DNA of 57,074 nucleotides from Archangium sp. (GTDB lineage: Bacteria; Myxococcota; Myxococcia; Myxococcales; Myxococcaceae), in the NCBI GenBank assembly GCA_030695565.1, contig JAUYRZ010000013.1, positions 1 to 57,074 on the forward strand, read 5' to 3'. The notes beneath the pieces were generated by a model. The model was not told the origin of the DNA. It did no database searches and saw only the letters and a program-made list of their open reading frames with translations. Below are positions 1-7,889 of the stretch, in pieces. Position 1 is the stretch's first letter. The number at the start of each line of letters is the position of its first letter. The translations under genes and the position numbers were made by a program.

Positions 1-450
1 ACCGGCGGCGGCACGGGTACCGGCGGCGGCACGGCGACGGGCGGCGGCGGGGGCACGACCAACGCGTGCACCACCTACGGAAACCGGTACGCGGCGCTGA
101 TGGCCGGCCGGAGCGCCTGCCCCAGCGGCAGCGTGCAGCTCAACGCGGCGCCCAGCCTCTCTTCTTCCTGTCTGAGCGCCTGCAACACGGCTGATCAGTC
201 GCTCATCCAGACCTTCACGAATTGCCTGAGCGGCGTGCCCAACTGCACCACCGGCAACGAGAGCAACACCGTCAACGGTTTCCAGGCCTGTGGTAGCGAC
301 GTGCTGTTCGGCTTGAGCCCCTCCTGCCAGTCAGCCCTGACCACGTTCGGCTCCACGGGCACCGGCGGCGGCGGCGGCGCTCCCACGGGCGGCGGCACCG
401 GCACCGGTGGCGGCACGGCGACCGGCGGTGGCGGAGGCACCACGACCTGC
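1..450 (+). repeat. Duplicated Gly/Thr-codon tract (copies at 1-60 and about 355-450)
   Basis: Two GGC/ACC-rich tracts encode nearly the same Thr-Gly linker and are about 370 bases apart in the same gene. At DNA level they are highly similar over about 60 bases. The tract is prone to slippage, and more copies may exist upstream of the window. Confidence 0.6.
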
Positions 451-903
451 ACCACGCTGCCTTCCCTCACTGGTCAGCGGACTGGCGCCCGCTACACCAA
501 CGGCACCAACTATGAGTACACCGTCGCCGAAGGTGCCAGCAGCGCAGGCGACCCGACCGATTTGCTCGGCATGGAGGTCATCTGGACCAACCAGGGAACC
601 CCCACCAACGTGACCGTGGGCACGCGCAACCTCGCCACCGAAGGCTCGTACTTCGCGTGTTCCTTCTGCGCGACCCTCCGCCGCGGCTGCACGGGCGGCA
701 CCTCCTGCACCGGCGGCGTCTACCTCGCCCGGAGCGGCAGCATGACGGTCACCAGCGCCCCCCGCACCACCACGGGCACCTTTAGCGGCTCACTGAGCAC
801 CGTGCGCTTCGAGGAGTGGAACCTGAGCACGGACACGGCGGTGACCGGCGGCCGCTGCTTCATCGTGCCGAGCGGAAGTATCAGCGCCACCGTCATGCCG
901 TAA
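1..903 (+). CDS. Thr/Gly-rich, Cys-containing secreted protein (5' partial)
   Basis: The reading frame is open from the first base, so the N-terminus lies outside the window; at least 300 residues are visible. Two Thr/Gly-rich linkers (bases 1-60 and about 355-450) flank a domain of roughly 100 residues with about seven cysteines. A second domain of about 150 residues with a Cys cluster near 652-720 follows and ends the protein. Gly/Thr linkers between Cys-rich modules are typical of myxobacterial surface lipoproteins, so an extracytoplasmic location is inferred. The stop lies 9 bases before the kinase start, which suggests co-transcription. I do not recognise a family. A start at the ATG at 100 would be artificial because coding continues upstream. 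Confidence 0.75.
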   Translation, partial: TGGGTGTGGGTATGGGGGTTNACTTYGNRYAALMAGRSACPSGSVQLNAAPSLSSSCLSACNTADQSLIQTFTNCLSGVPNCTTGNESNTVNGFQACGSDVLFGLSPSCQSALTTFGSTGTGGGGGAPTGGGTGTGGGTATGGGGGTTTCTTLPSLTGQRTGARYTNGTNYEYTVAEGASSAGDPTDLLGMEVIWTNQGTPTNVTVGTRNLATEGSYFACSFCATLRRGCTGGTSCTGGVYLARSGSMTVTSAPRTTTGTFSGSLSTVRFEEWNLSTDTAVTGGRCFIVPSGSISATVMP

Positions 904-912
904 GCTTCGGCA

Positions 913-2655
913 GTGTCGCTCGAACCCGGTACCAGAGTCGGTCGCTACACCATCTCCCGCCTGGTGGCGCAGGGCGGGATGGCCGAGGTGTATCGAGCCG
1001 AGCAGGATCTCACGGGCGGCATCGTGCGGCCCGTGGCGGTGAAGGTGATCCGCCCGGAGTACTCGGAGTCGGCCGACTTCCGGGAGATGTTCCTCGACGA
1101 AGCGCGCACCGCCTGCACGCTCAGTCACCCCAACATCGTTCACATCTACGAGGTGGGGGAGAGCGAAGACGGCCTGCTCTACATGGCGATGGAGCTGGTG
1201 GCCGGCGAGACCCTGGCCACCGTCAATCGCACGCTGCGCACCCACGATGAGCGCTTCTCCGACGAGGCGCTCTTCTCCATCGGCATCCTCTGCTGCTCTG
1301 CGCTCGACGCGGTGCACGCCCTCAAGGTGGAGAGCGGTCACGCGAACCTGGTGCACCGCGACGTCTCACCGCACAACCTGCTGCTGTCGACCTCGGGCAG
1401 CCTCAAGCTGATCGACTTCGGCATCGCCAAGGCGGCCACCAACCGCAACCTGACCATGCCCGGCGTGACCAAGGGCAAGGCCGGTTACTTCTCGCCCGAG
1501 CAGGCCATGGGCAAGAAGCTCGACGGCCGCAGCGATCTCTTCTCGCTGGGCGTCACGCTCTACAAGCTCGCGTCGGGCGGCACGCCGTTCGACGAACACA
1601 AGAACCACGGCGAGCGTCACGCGGCGTTGGTGCGCGGCCAGTGGAAGAACCTCGAAGAGGTGTACCCGGGGTTGCCCGACGGGTTCTACGAGGTGGTCAA
1701 ACGCTCACTGGGCGTCAAGCAGGAGGACCGCTACCAGACCGCGCGCGAGATGCGTGAAGCGCTGGAGCGGGCCGCCTTCGACGCGCACATCCGCATCGGG
1801 CAATCGAGCCTGATGGGCTACCTCGATGACGACGGGGAAGTGACCGCTGAAGGCGGCAGCCGCATGTCGGCCTTCCCCGGAATCAGCGCGGGCCCGAGCA
1901 TCACCATCCGCGCACCGGTCACCTCGCCGATGGCCACGCCCGCGCCGCAGGCCTCTTCAGTGCGTTCGTTGCCCGCGCAGCGGCAGAGACACTCCACCGA
2001 GCGGCTGCCTCCGCTGAACGAAGCACCTCCGTCGAAGAACCGCGGCCTGCTCATCGGTGCGTTCGCGTTGGCCGTCGCGCTCGGCGTGGGCGCCACCGTC
2101 GCGCTGCTGGGCCCTTCGAGTGAGCCCCTGGTGGTGGCGCCTCCGCCGCCTCGGGTGGAGCCGAAGGTGGTGGCCGCCCGGGTGGATCCGCCGCGCGACC
2201 CGCCGTTGTTGTTCGCCGAAAAAATTCAGCCCCCCATCGATGCCGGTGAAGAGACCATCGAGGTGGAAGAGGTGGTGCGGCCGACGCCGACGTTGAAGCC
2301 GAAGGTGATCAAACCGAAGGTCGTGAGCGCGGTGAAGCCGCCGGTCGAGAAGACCGAGAAGCCTCAGAAGGTCGACGCGCCTCCCCCTGTTCCGAAGGAC
2401 GAGCCGATCCCCGAAGGCACCGGCAAGCTGGTGATCAGCGTGGGCGACAACACCGCGCGCCACATCATCACCGTGCAGGGTGAGGAGTGGGGCACGCCTC
2501 CGATGAACCGCAAGGTCTCCAGCGGTCTGTACAAGGTGCAGGTGAAGCTGGAGAACGGCACCGTCACCACCTTCAAGGCCGCGGTGATGCCCGACAAGAC
2601 GACGGTGCTCACGCTCGATCCGGCCAACCTGCGGTGGTCTTCACGGAGCCAGTGA
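913..2655 (+). CDS. Membrane-anchored Ser/Thr protein kinase
   Basis: A 580-residue Hanks-type kinase. The kinase domain (about 10-290) shows a Gly-rich loop near 19-25, the ATP-binding Lys in VAVK at 44, catalytic HRD with Asp150, metal-binding Asn155, DFG at 168-170 and SPEQ at 194-197. The usual catalytic-loop HRDLKPxN reads HRDVSPHN, so the loop Lys is replaced by Ser; I recall this from many myxobacterial kinases. A Pro-rich linker leads to one transmembrane segment at about 377-399, then a Pro/Lys-rich stretch and a C-terminal beta-rich domain (about 505-575) resembling PEGA domains. The kinase would be cytoplasmic and the tail periplasmic. The start is GTG at 913, 9 bases after the upstream stop. 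Substrates are unknown. Confidence 0.93.
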   Translation: MSLEPGTRVGRYTISRLVAQGGMAEVYRAEQDLTGGIVRPVAVKVIRPEYSESADFREMFLDEARTACTLSHPNIVHIYEVGESEDGLLYMAMELVAGETLATVNRTLRTHDERFSDEALFSIGILCCSALDAVHALKVESGHANLVHRDVSPHNLLLSTSGSLKLIDFGIAKAATNRNLTMPGVTKGKAGYFSPEQAMGKKLDGRSDLFSLGVTLYKLASGGTPFDEHKNHGERHAALVRGQWKNLEEVYPGLPDGFYEVVKRSLGVKQEDRYQTAREMREALERAAFDAHIRIGQSSLMGYLDDDGEVTAEGGSRMSAFPGISAGPSITIRAPVTSPMATPAPQASSVRSLPAQRQRHSTERLPPLNEAPPSKNRGLLIGAFALAVALGVGATVALLGPSSEPLVVAPPPPRVEPKVVAARVDPPRDPPLLFAEKIQPPIDAGEETIEVEEVVRPTPTLKPKVIKPKVVSAVKPPVEKTEKPQKVDAPPPVPKDEPIPEGTGKLVISVGDNTARHIITVQGEEWGTPPMNRKVSSGLYKVQVKLENGTVTTFKAAVMPDKTTVLTLDPANLRWSSRSQ

Positions 2656-2926
2656 ATGAGCGCGCTCGACCGCTGGCTCAAGCTGAGGGATCACCTGTCG
2701 GATGATCTGCTGGGGGGGCCCTCGCGTGCTCAAGGCCGCGTGGGTAATCCACCTGCAGAAGGGCGGCACCCTGCCCTTCGTGCTCGCGTTGATGTGGCAC
2801 TTCGATTGTTGGACTCCGACCGCGTGGACGTACGCGGCGCTGCACGGCAGTTATGGGCTGTGCTGGTTGCTGAAGGGAGAGGGGACTCGACTCAGTGCGG
2901 GGCGAGCACTTCTTGAACGACCTTGA
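2656..2926 (+). pseudogene. Frameshifted and truncated DUF1295-type membrane protein
   Basis: An ATG directly after the kinase stop opens a frame reading MSALDRWLKLRDHLSDDLLGG. It then meets a run of seven G (2712-2718). Downstream the meaningful frame is +1: PRVLKAAWVIHLQKGG and on through WTPTAWTYAALHGSYG. That stretch resembles the N-terminus of DUF1295/steroid-reductase-like membrane proteins as I remember them. Six G instead of seven would join the halves exactly. The restored frame still stops at 2926 after about 90 residues, well short of a DUF1295 protein, and its 3' end overlaps the convergent response regulator. So it is truncated as well as shifted. Family assignment is from memory; the frame break is seen directly. 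Confidence 0.6.
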
Positions 2927-3293
2927 GCAGCTCGTCGATGTCGAAGGGTTTGCGCAGCAGGCGATCCGCACCGAACTTGTGAGCGGTCGCCAGGTAGTCG
3001 ACGCTGGTCTGCCGCGTGACGAACTTCGCGCCCCCTGACATCGCGATGATGGGCGTGTTGGGGAACTCCTTCTTCAACAACCCGATGGTCTCGATGCCGT
3101 CTTGCTGCGGCATGAAGATGTCGGTGATCGCCAGGTCGCACGCTTCCTGGCGTTGCGCCTCGAGGCCCTTGCCGCCATCCACCGCGAGCGTGACCTCGTA
3201 ACCGGCGTGCACGAGCACCGTGCGGATCATCTCGCGGATGTCGCTGTTGTCATCGATGACGAGAACGCGAGCGAGTGGACGTTTGGCTTGCAT
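2892..3293 (-). CDS. Single-domain response regulator (CheY-like receiver)
   Basis: A stand-alone receiver of 133 residues starting at the ATG at 3293 (MQAKRPLARVLVIDD). It has the acidic pocket VIDDN, the phospho-acceptor Asp in AITDIFMP, the switch residue in IIAMSGG and the conserved Lys in LLRKPF. There is no output domain, so it probably acts through partner proteins or in a phosphorelay. The frame is open upstream to 3353, but residues before the chosen Met do not look like receiver sequence. It is convergent with the kinase/DUF1295 remnant and shares its last 35 bases with the remnant. No cognate kinase is adjacent. Confidence 0.9.
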   Translation of the reverse strand: MQAKRPLARVLVIDDNSDIREMIRTVLVHAGYEVTLAVDGGKGLEAQRQEACDLAITDIFMPQQDGIETIGLLKKEFPNTPIIAMSGGAKFVTRQTSVDYLATAHKFGADRLLRKPFDIDELLKVVQEVLAPH

Positions 3294-3337
3294 GGGCTTC
3301 CGAGCGTTGGCGACCGGGTGAATCGTAAGAGCGTGAA

Positions 3338-3367
3338 GCCGCGTTTTGCTCACAAAAGAACCGCGGC
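3338..3367. other. Imperfect inverted repeat between ATPase and response regulator
   Basis: GCCGCG and TTTTG on the left pair with CAAAA and CGCGGC on the right, around a CTCA loop and with a four-base bulge on the right arm. It lies 45 bases upstream of the response-regulator start and 121 bases downstream of the ATPase stop, both on the minus strand. There is no U tract, so a leader structure or protein-binding site is as likely as a terminator. Confidence 0.35.
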
Positions 3368-3487
3368 GTCCGCTCGCTGATCAACGCTGCCAGAAGAGGG
3401 AGCCGCTGTACCCACTTCCGTGGAGCAGGTTTCGCTTCCCCGCCCACTGCAAACCGCCACTCGAAGACCGCAGCTCGGGGCGAACGG

Positions 3488-6154
3488 TCAGTCCAACTTG
3501 CCGAAGGTGCCGCGCCGCTCGAGCCATTTGGTGAACTCCAGCACGGGCACCACCGTGAACGCCGCGCCGGCGATCACCAACCAGTCGATGGCCGACAGCG
3601 CGAAGGTGTCGAACAGGTTCTGGAAGAACGGCACGTAGAGAATCGCGAAGAGCAGCACGAACTCCCAGCCCACGGCGATGTTGAGCCACTTGTTGGCGAA
3701 CGGCTTGTGCAGCACCGAGCGGCGATCCGACCGGTAGCTGTAGGCCTTGAAGAACTGGATCAACACCAGCGAGACGAAGGTCATCGACATCGCCTCGGCG
3801 AGGCCGCGGCCCGATTGCTGGGCCCAGGCGAAGAGGCTCACGTTCACCAGCATCGACCACACGCCACCGGCGAGCATCAGCGCGATCACCGGCCTGGTGA
3901 AGATGCCCACCTTGCCGTCGCGCGGGTGCCGCTTCATCAGGTCGTCTTCCGGAGGGTCGACCGCGAGCGCCAAGGCGGGCAGGCCGTCGGTGGCGAGGTT
4001 CACCCAGAGAATCTGCACGGCGGTCAGCGGGAGCGGCAGGCCCAGCAACGACGCGCCCACCATCAAGCCGATCTCTCCGATGTTCGAGCTGAGCAGGTAC
4101 ATCAGGTACTTCTTGATGTTGCCGAAGACGCGCCGGCCCTCCTCCACCGCGGCCACGATGGAGGCGAAGCTGTCGTCGGTCAGGGTCATCGCCGCTGCGT
4201 CACGCGAGACGTCGGTGCCGGTGATGCCCATCGCGATGCCGATGTCGGCCTTGCGCAACGAAGGCGCGTCGTTCACGCCGTCACCGGTCATCGCCACGGT
4301 GTGCCCGCCGGCTTGCAGCGCCGTCACGATGCGCAGCTTGTGAGCGGGCGACACGCGGGCGAACACGTCGATGAGCTCGATGTCGCGGGCCAGCTGCGCT
4401 TCGTCCATCGCCTCCAACTCGCGCCCGGTCACCACCCGGCCCTGCTTCAAGATGCCCAGCTCGCGCGCCACCGCTTCGGCGGTCTCGGGGTGATCGCCGG
4501 TGATCATCACCGCGCGAATGCCGGCCGACTCACACTTCGCGATGGCGTCGAAGGCCTCGGGCCGCGGGGGGTCGATCATGCCCACCAGGCCCAGCAGCAC
4601 CAGGCCGTCGTCCAGCTGCTGCAGCGACCCGTTGGGTTTGTGCGCGATGGCCAACACGCGCAACGCTTCGCCGGCGAACTGCTCGGCTGCGCCCAGCACC
4701 TTCTCGCGCCCGGTGGCATCGAACGCCACCGCCCCGTTGACACCCTCGAAGTGAGAGCACGCGCCCAGCAGCACCTCGGGCGCGCCTTTCACGAACACCG
4801 AAGTGCCATGCAGGGTGGCCATGCGCCGCGACTCCGAGGTGAACGGCACCTCATCCTGCCGCGGCCGTTCGGCGTCGAGCGCGCTCTTGTCGATGCCCAC
4901 CTTGGCGGCCACCACCACCAACGCCCCTTCGGTGGGATCGCCCAGCACCGACCACTCCGCGCCGTCGTGCCCCTTCACCAACTTCGCATCAGAGGCGAGC
5001 ACGCCGGCCTCCAGCAGCAGGCGCACCGGCGCACTCAGCTCGACCTTCTGGCCTTCGCGGGTGAGCTCACCCTTCGGCTCGTAGCCTGCGCCCGAGACCT
5101 CGAGCACCTCACCGGCCACGAACAGGCGCCGCACGGTCATCTCGTCTTTGGTGAGCGTGCCGGTCTTGTCGGAGCAGATGACCGAGGTGCTGCCCAGGGT
5201 CTCCACGGCGGGAAGGCGGCGGATGAGCGCGTTGCGCTTGACCATGCGCTGCAGGCCCAGCGCCAGCGAGATGGTCACCACTGCGGGCAGCGCCTCGGGC
5301 ACCACCGCGACCGCCAGCGCGATGCCGAAGATGAGCATCTCCACGAAGGGCTGCCCGCGCACCAGGCCGAGCACCACCACCAGGGCCACCACCACCAGCG
5401 CGACCTTCGCGAGCACCGAACCGACCTTGTCGAGGTTCTTCTGCAGCGGCGTCTTGCTGGTCTCCACCGTGTCGAGCATCGAGGCGATGCGGCCGAACTC
5501 GGTCTGCATGCCGGTGGCCGCCACCACGGCGCGCCCGCGGCCGTAGGTGAGCGCGGTGCCCGCGTGCACGATGTTCTTGCGATCGCCCACCGGCAATTCG
5601 CCGCTGAGCGTCTGGGTGTGTTTCTCGATGGGCAACGACTCGCCGGTGAGCGCGGCCTCTTCAGCCTGCAGGTTCACCGCCTCGAGCAGCCGGGCATCGG
5701 CAGGCACCCGGTCGCCGGTGTGCAGCATCACCACGTCACCGGGCACCACCTCGCGCGCGGGCACCTTCTTCTCTTCTCCGCCGCGCAGCACGTTGGCGTG
5801 AGGCGCGGCGAGCTTCTTGAGTGATTCGATGGCGCGTTCGGCGCGGTACTCCTGCACGAAGCCCAGCAGCACGGCGAAGAGCACGATGACCGCGATCACC
5901 AGCGACTCGAGCCCATGGCCCATCGCCACGGAGAGCACGGTGGCGCCGAGCAGAATGAGGATGAGCACGTTCTTGAACTGCGCGAGGAGAATGCGCCAGG
6001 CAGACACGCGCTCGGTGGCGCGCAGCTCGTTGGGCCCCACCTCCGCCAGGCGTCGGGCGGCCTCCGCGTCGGTCAGGCCCTTGTCGTTGCTGTTCAGCTT
6101 CGCGAGCGCGTCACCGGTCGAAAGGGTGTGCCAAAGAGTCGCTGAAGAATCCAT
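3488..6154 (-). CDS. P-type cation-transporting ATPase (Ca2+/P2A type)
   Basis: An 888-residue ATP-driven cation pump of the inner membrane. From the ATG at 6154 it has the N-terminal cation-ATPase domain, TM1-2 at about 60-100, actuator motif TGES at 170-173, PEALP in TM4 at 286-290, phosphorylation site DKTGTLT with Asp329, and TGDGVNDAP in the P domain. Four or more C-terminal membrane segments follow. PEALP plus the NLATDGLPALALA segment fits bacterial SERCA-like Ca2+ pumps; Mn2+ or other divalent cations cannot be excluded. The frame stays open to 6301, but residues before this Met look non-coding; an ATG at 6187 is the other candidate. It is divergent from the outer-membrane gene at 6282. 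Confidence 0.93.
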   Translation of the reverse strand: MDSSATLWHTLSTGDALAKLNSNDKGLTDAEAARRLAEVGPNELRATERVSAWRILLAQFKNVLILILLGATVLSVAMGHGLESLVIAVIVLFAVLLGFVQEYRAERAIESLKKLAAPHANVLRGGEEKKVPAREVVPGDVVMLHTGDRVPADARLLEAVNLQAEEAALTGESLPIEKHTQTLSGELPVGDRKNIVHAGTALTYGRGRAVVAATGMQTEFGRIASMLDTVETSKTPLQKNLDKVGSVLAKVALVVVALVVVLGLVRGQPFVEMLIFGIALAVAVVPEALPAVVTISLALGLQRMVKRNALIRRLPAVETLGSTSVICSDKTGTLTKDEMTVRRLFVAGEVLEVSGAGYEPKGELTREGQKVELSAPVRLLLEAGVLASDAKLVKGHDGAEWSVLGDPTEGALVVVAAKVGIDKSALDAERPRQDEVPFTSESRRMATLHGTSVFVKGAPEVLLGACSHFEGVNGAVAFDATGREKVLGAAEQFAGEALRVLAIAHKPNGSLQQLDDGLVLLGLVGMIDPPRPEAFDAIAKCESAGIRAVMITGDHPETAEAVARELGILKQGRVVTGRELEAMDEAQLARDIELIDVFARVSPAHKLRIVTALQAGGHTVAMTGDGVNDAPSLRKADIGIAMGITGTDVSRDAAAMTLTDDSFASIVAAVEEGRRVFGNIKKYLMYLLSSNIGEIGLMVGASLLGLPLPLTAVQILWVNLATDGLPALALAVDPPEDDLMKRHPRDGKVGIFTRPVIALMLAGGVWSMLVNVSLFAWAQQSGRGLAEAMSMTFVSLVLIQFFKAYSYRSDRRSVLHKPFANKWLNIAVGWEFVLLFAILYVPFFQNLFDTFALSAIDWLVIAGAAFTVVPVLEFTKWLERRGTFGKLD

Positions 6155-6281
6155 GGGTAGGGTGTGTAGTGACACGCCGAGCCACATGCTCCCCCGTATT
6201 TGCGGGGTTGGGGAGACAAGCTCTCGATGATGCTGAACGCGCAAGTTCTGCGTGGGCTGAACTGCTAGGGAGGGCGGCCTG

Positions 6282-6950
6282 ATGCGGCCTCTCGTGTTCA
6301 TCCTGCTGCTGTGGGCCAGCGCCGCTCGAGCCGAGGACGAGTTGTCTCACGAGCCGCAAGCGTGGTTCGGCTTGTTTTCAGGCGGCCCGCTCGCGGGGCG
6401 CTTCGTGGGCTGGTTCGACGCGCACGGCCGCTTCGCTTTCGAGCCGGCGAAGACCACCTCGATCCTCCTGCGCCCCGCGGTGGGCTACCGCGTGCGTGAC
6501 GACATGACGGTGTTCCTCGGCTACCTCTGGGCGCCGGTCTGGCGCGACGGCCGGCAGACGCTCGACGAACACCGGCTCTGGCAACAGTGGACCTGGGACC
6601 TCGTCTTTCAATCGGGCGCCCGGATGCAGGCCCGCAGCCGCCTGGAGCAACGGTTCGCGCAAGGTGACGTGGGCCTGCGTTTCCGCCAGTTCGTGCGCGC
6701 GCAGACCGCGCCGCTGGGGGGCCTGAGAACCCTGCTGGTCGTCTGGGATGAGGTGTTCCTCGCGCTCAACGACACCCGCTTCGGGCAGCGTGCGGGCTTC
6801 GACCAGAACCGCCTCTTTCTCGGGGTGGGCTACCCGTTGACCAAACAGCTGCGCGTCGAGGGCGGCTACTTCAACCAATATCTCCCGCGGCCCACGGTGC
6901 CCGACCCCATGCGGCACGCGGCCATGCTCAACCTCTACGTGAACTGGTAG
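6282..6950 (+). CDS. DUF2490-like outer-membrane beta-barrel protein
   Basis: A 222-residue exported protein. A signal peptide (MRPLVFILLLWASAARA) precedes a mature protein of alternating aromatic/polar strands that ends in Asn-Trp, as expected for a BAM-assembled beta barrel. Features such as WQQWTWDLVFQS, SRLEQRF and FDQNRLFLGVGY match the DUF2490 family as I know it. The role is unknown. The gene starts 127 bases from the divergent ATPase and ends 60 bases before the DUF58 gene, so it may be read together with the latter. Confidence 0.72.
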   Translation: MRPLVFILLLWASAARAEDELSHEPQAWFGLFSGGPLAGRFVGWFDAHGRFAFEPAKTTSILLRPAVGYRVRDDMTVFLGYLWAPVWRDGRQTLDEHRLWQQWTWDLVFQSGARMQARSRLEQRFAQGDVGLRFRQFVRAQTAPLGGLRTLLVVWDEVFLALNDTRFGQRAGFDQNRLFLGVGYPLTKQLRVEGGYFNQYLPRPTVPDPMRHAAMLNLYVNW

Positions 6951-7010
6951 CCAGGCCGTTCACGCGGGATGCGACGGCCCTGAGCGTGGGTTAGGAAGGC
7001 CGTGCACTCC

Positions 7011-7889
7011 ATGCTCCTCGACGCCGCGACCCTCTCCCGCATCACGGGCCTCAAGCTCCGCGCCCGTGCAGTGGTGGAAGGCGTGCTCTCGGGTCTGCAC
7101 AAGTCACCCAACCAGGGTCAGAGCGTGGAGTTCGCCGAGCACAAGGAATACGCGCCCGGCGACGAGATCCGCCACCTCGACTGGAAGGCGTACGGCAAGT
7201 TCGACAAGTATTACGTCAAACGCTACGAGCACGAGACCAACCTGCGCTCGGTGATGGTGGTCGACACCTCGGGCTCGATGGGTTTTGGCACCACCGGTCT
7301 CTCCAAGCTCGACGTGGGCCGCATCATGGCGGCCACGCTCTCCCACCTGCTCATTCGCCAGCAAGACGCCGCGGGGGTGGCCCTGGTCGCGCAAGGCCGC
7401 TTCGCCGAGATTCCGCCGCGCTCGAGCGCAGGTCACCTGGGCGCGGTGATGGATGCGTTGGAGAGCGCCGTGCCTTCGGGGCTCACGGATCTCGCGATGA
7501 CCGCCGACGCGCTCGCCGAGAAGTTGCCCCGCCGCAGCCTGGTGTGCGTGTTCTCCGATTTCTTCGACGATCATCAAGACGCGCTCAAACGCATCCTCGC
7601 GCTGCGTTCGCGCAAGCACGACGTGGCGCTCTTTCACCTGGTCGACAAGGCCGAGCTCGAGTTTCCCTACGACGACCCCACGCTCTTCACCTCGATGGAA
7701 GACGGGCGGCACGTCGAGGTGAACCCGCGCGAAATCAGGGCGAGCTACCTCGAGGAGTTCAACCGGTTCCTCGACGCGACCCGCGACGCCTGCCGCGCGG
7801 CCGACTGCGACTACGAACGCGTGCGCACCGACGAGCCCATCGATGAAGTGTTGCTGCGCTTCCTGGGCCGGCGCGGAGGCAAGCTGTGA
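7011..7889 (+). CDS. DUF58 domain protein (MoxR-associated)
   Basis: A 292-residue DUF58 protein with the signature YAPGDEIRHLDWKAYGKFDKYY near 45-66 and a von Willebrand A-like fold carrying a MIDAS-type DTSGSMG near 85-91. DUF58 proteins usually act with a MoxR AAA+ ATPase and BatA-like vWA proteins in envelope stress or protein maturation. I chose the ATG at 7011 because an AGGAAGG ribosome site at 6993-6999 has normal spacing to it; the in-frame GTG at 7002 would be only 2 bases from it. The gene overlaps the BatA-like gene by 4 bases (GTGA), so translation is coupled. No moxR gene is visible in the window. Confidence 0.9.
   Translation: MLLDAATLSRITGLKLRARAVVEGVLSGLHKSPNQGQSVEFAEHKEYAPGDEIRHLDWKAYGKFDKYYVKRYEHETNLRSVMVVDTSGSMGFGTTGLSKLDVGRIMAATLSHLLIRQQDAAGVALVAQGRFAEIPPRSSAGHLGAVMDALESAVPSGLTDLAMTADALAEKLPRRSLVCVFSDFFDDHQDALKRILALRSRKHDVALFHLVDKAELEFPYDDPTLFTSMEDGRHVEVNPREIRASYLEEFNRFLDATRDACRAADCDYERVRTDEPIDEVLLRFLGRRGGKL

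Noticed and set aside
3707-5824. Very long open frame (705 codons) on the plus strand opposite the P-type ATPase
   Set aside because: The encoded protein is His/Arg/Gln-rich with no domain, and it exists because of high GC bias in the antisense of an obvious ATPase.
6189-6208. Short inverted repeat (CCCCG and CGGGG) upstream of the ATPase start
   Set aside because: Only five paired bases in GC-rich sequence; not enough to call a regulatory site.
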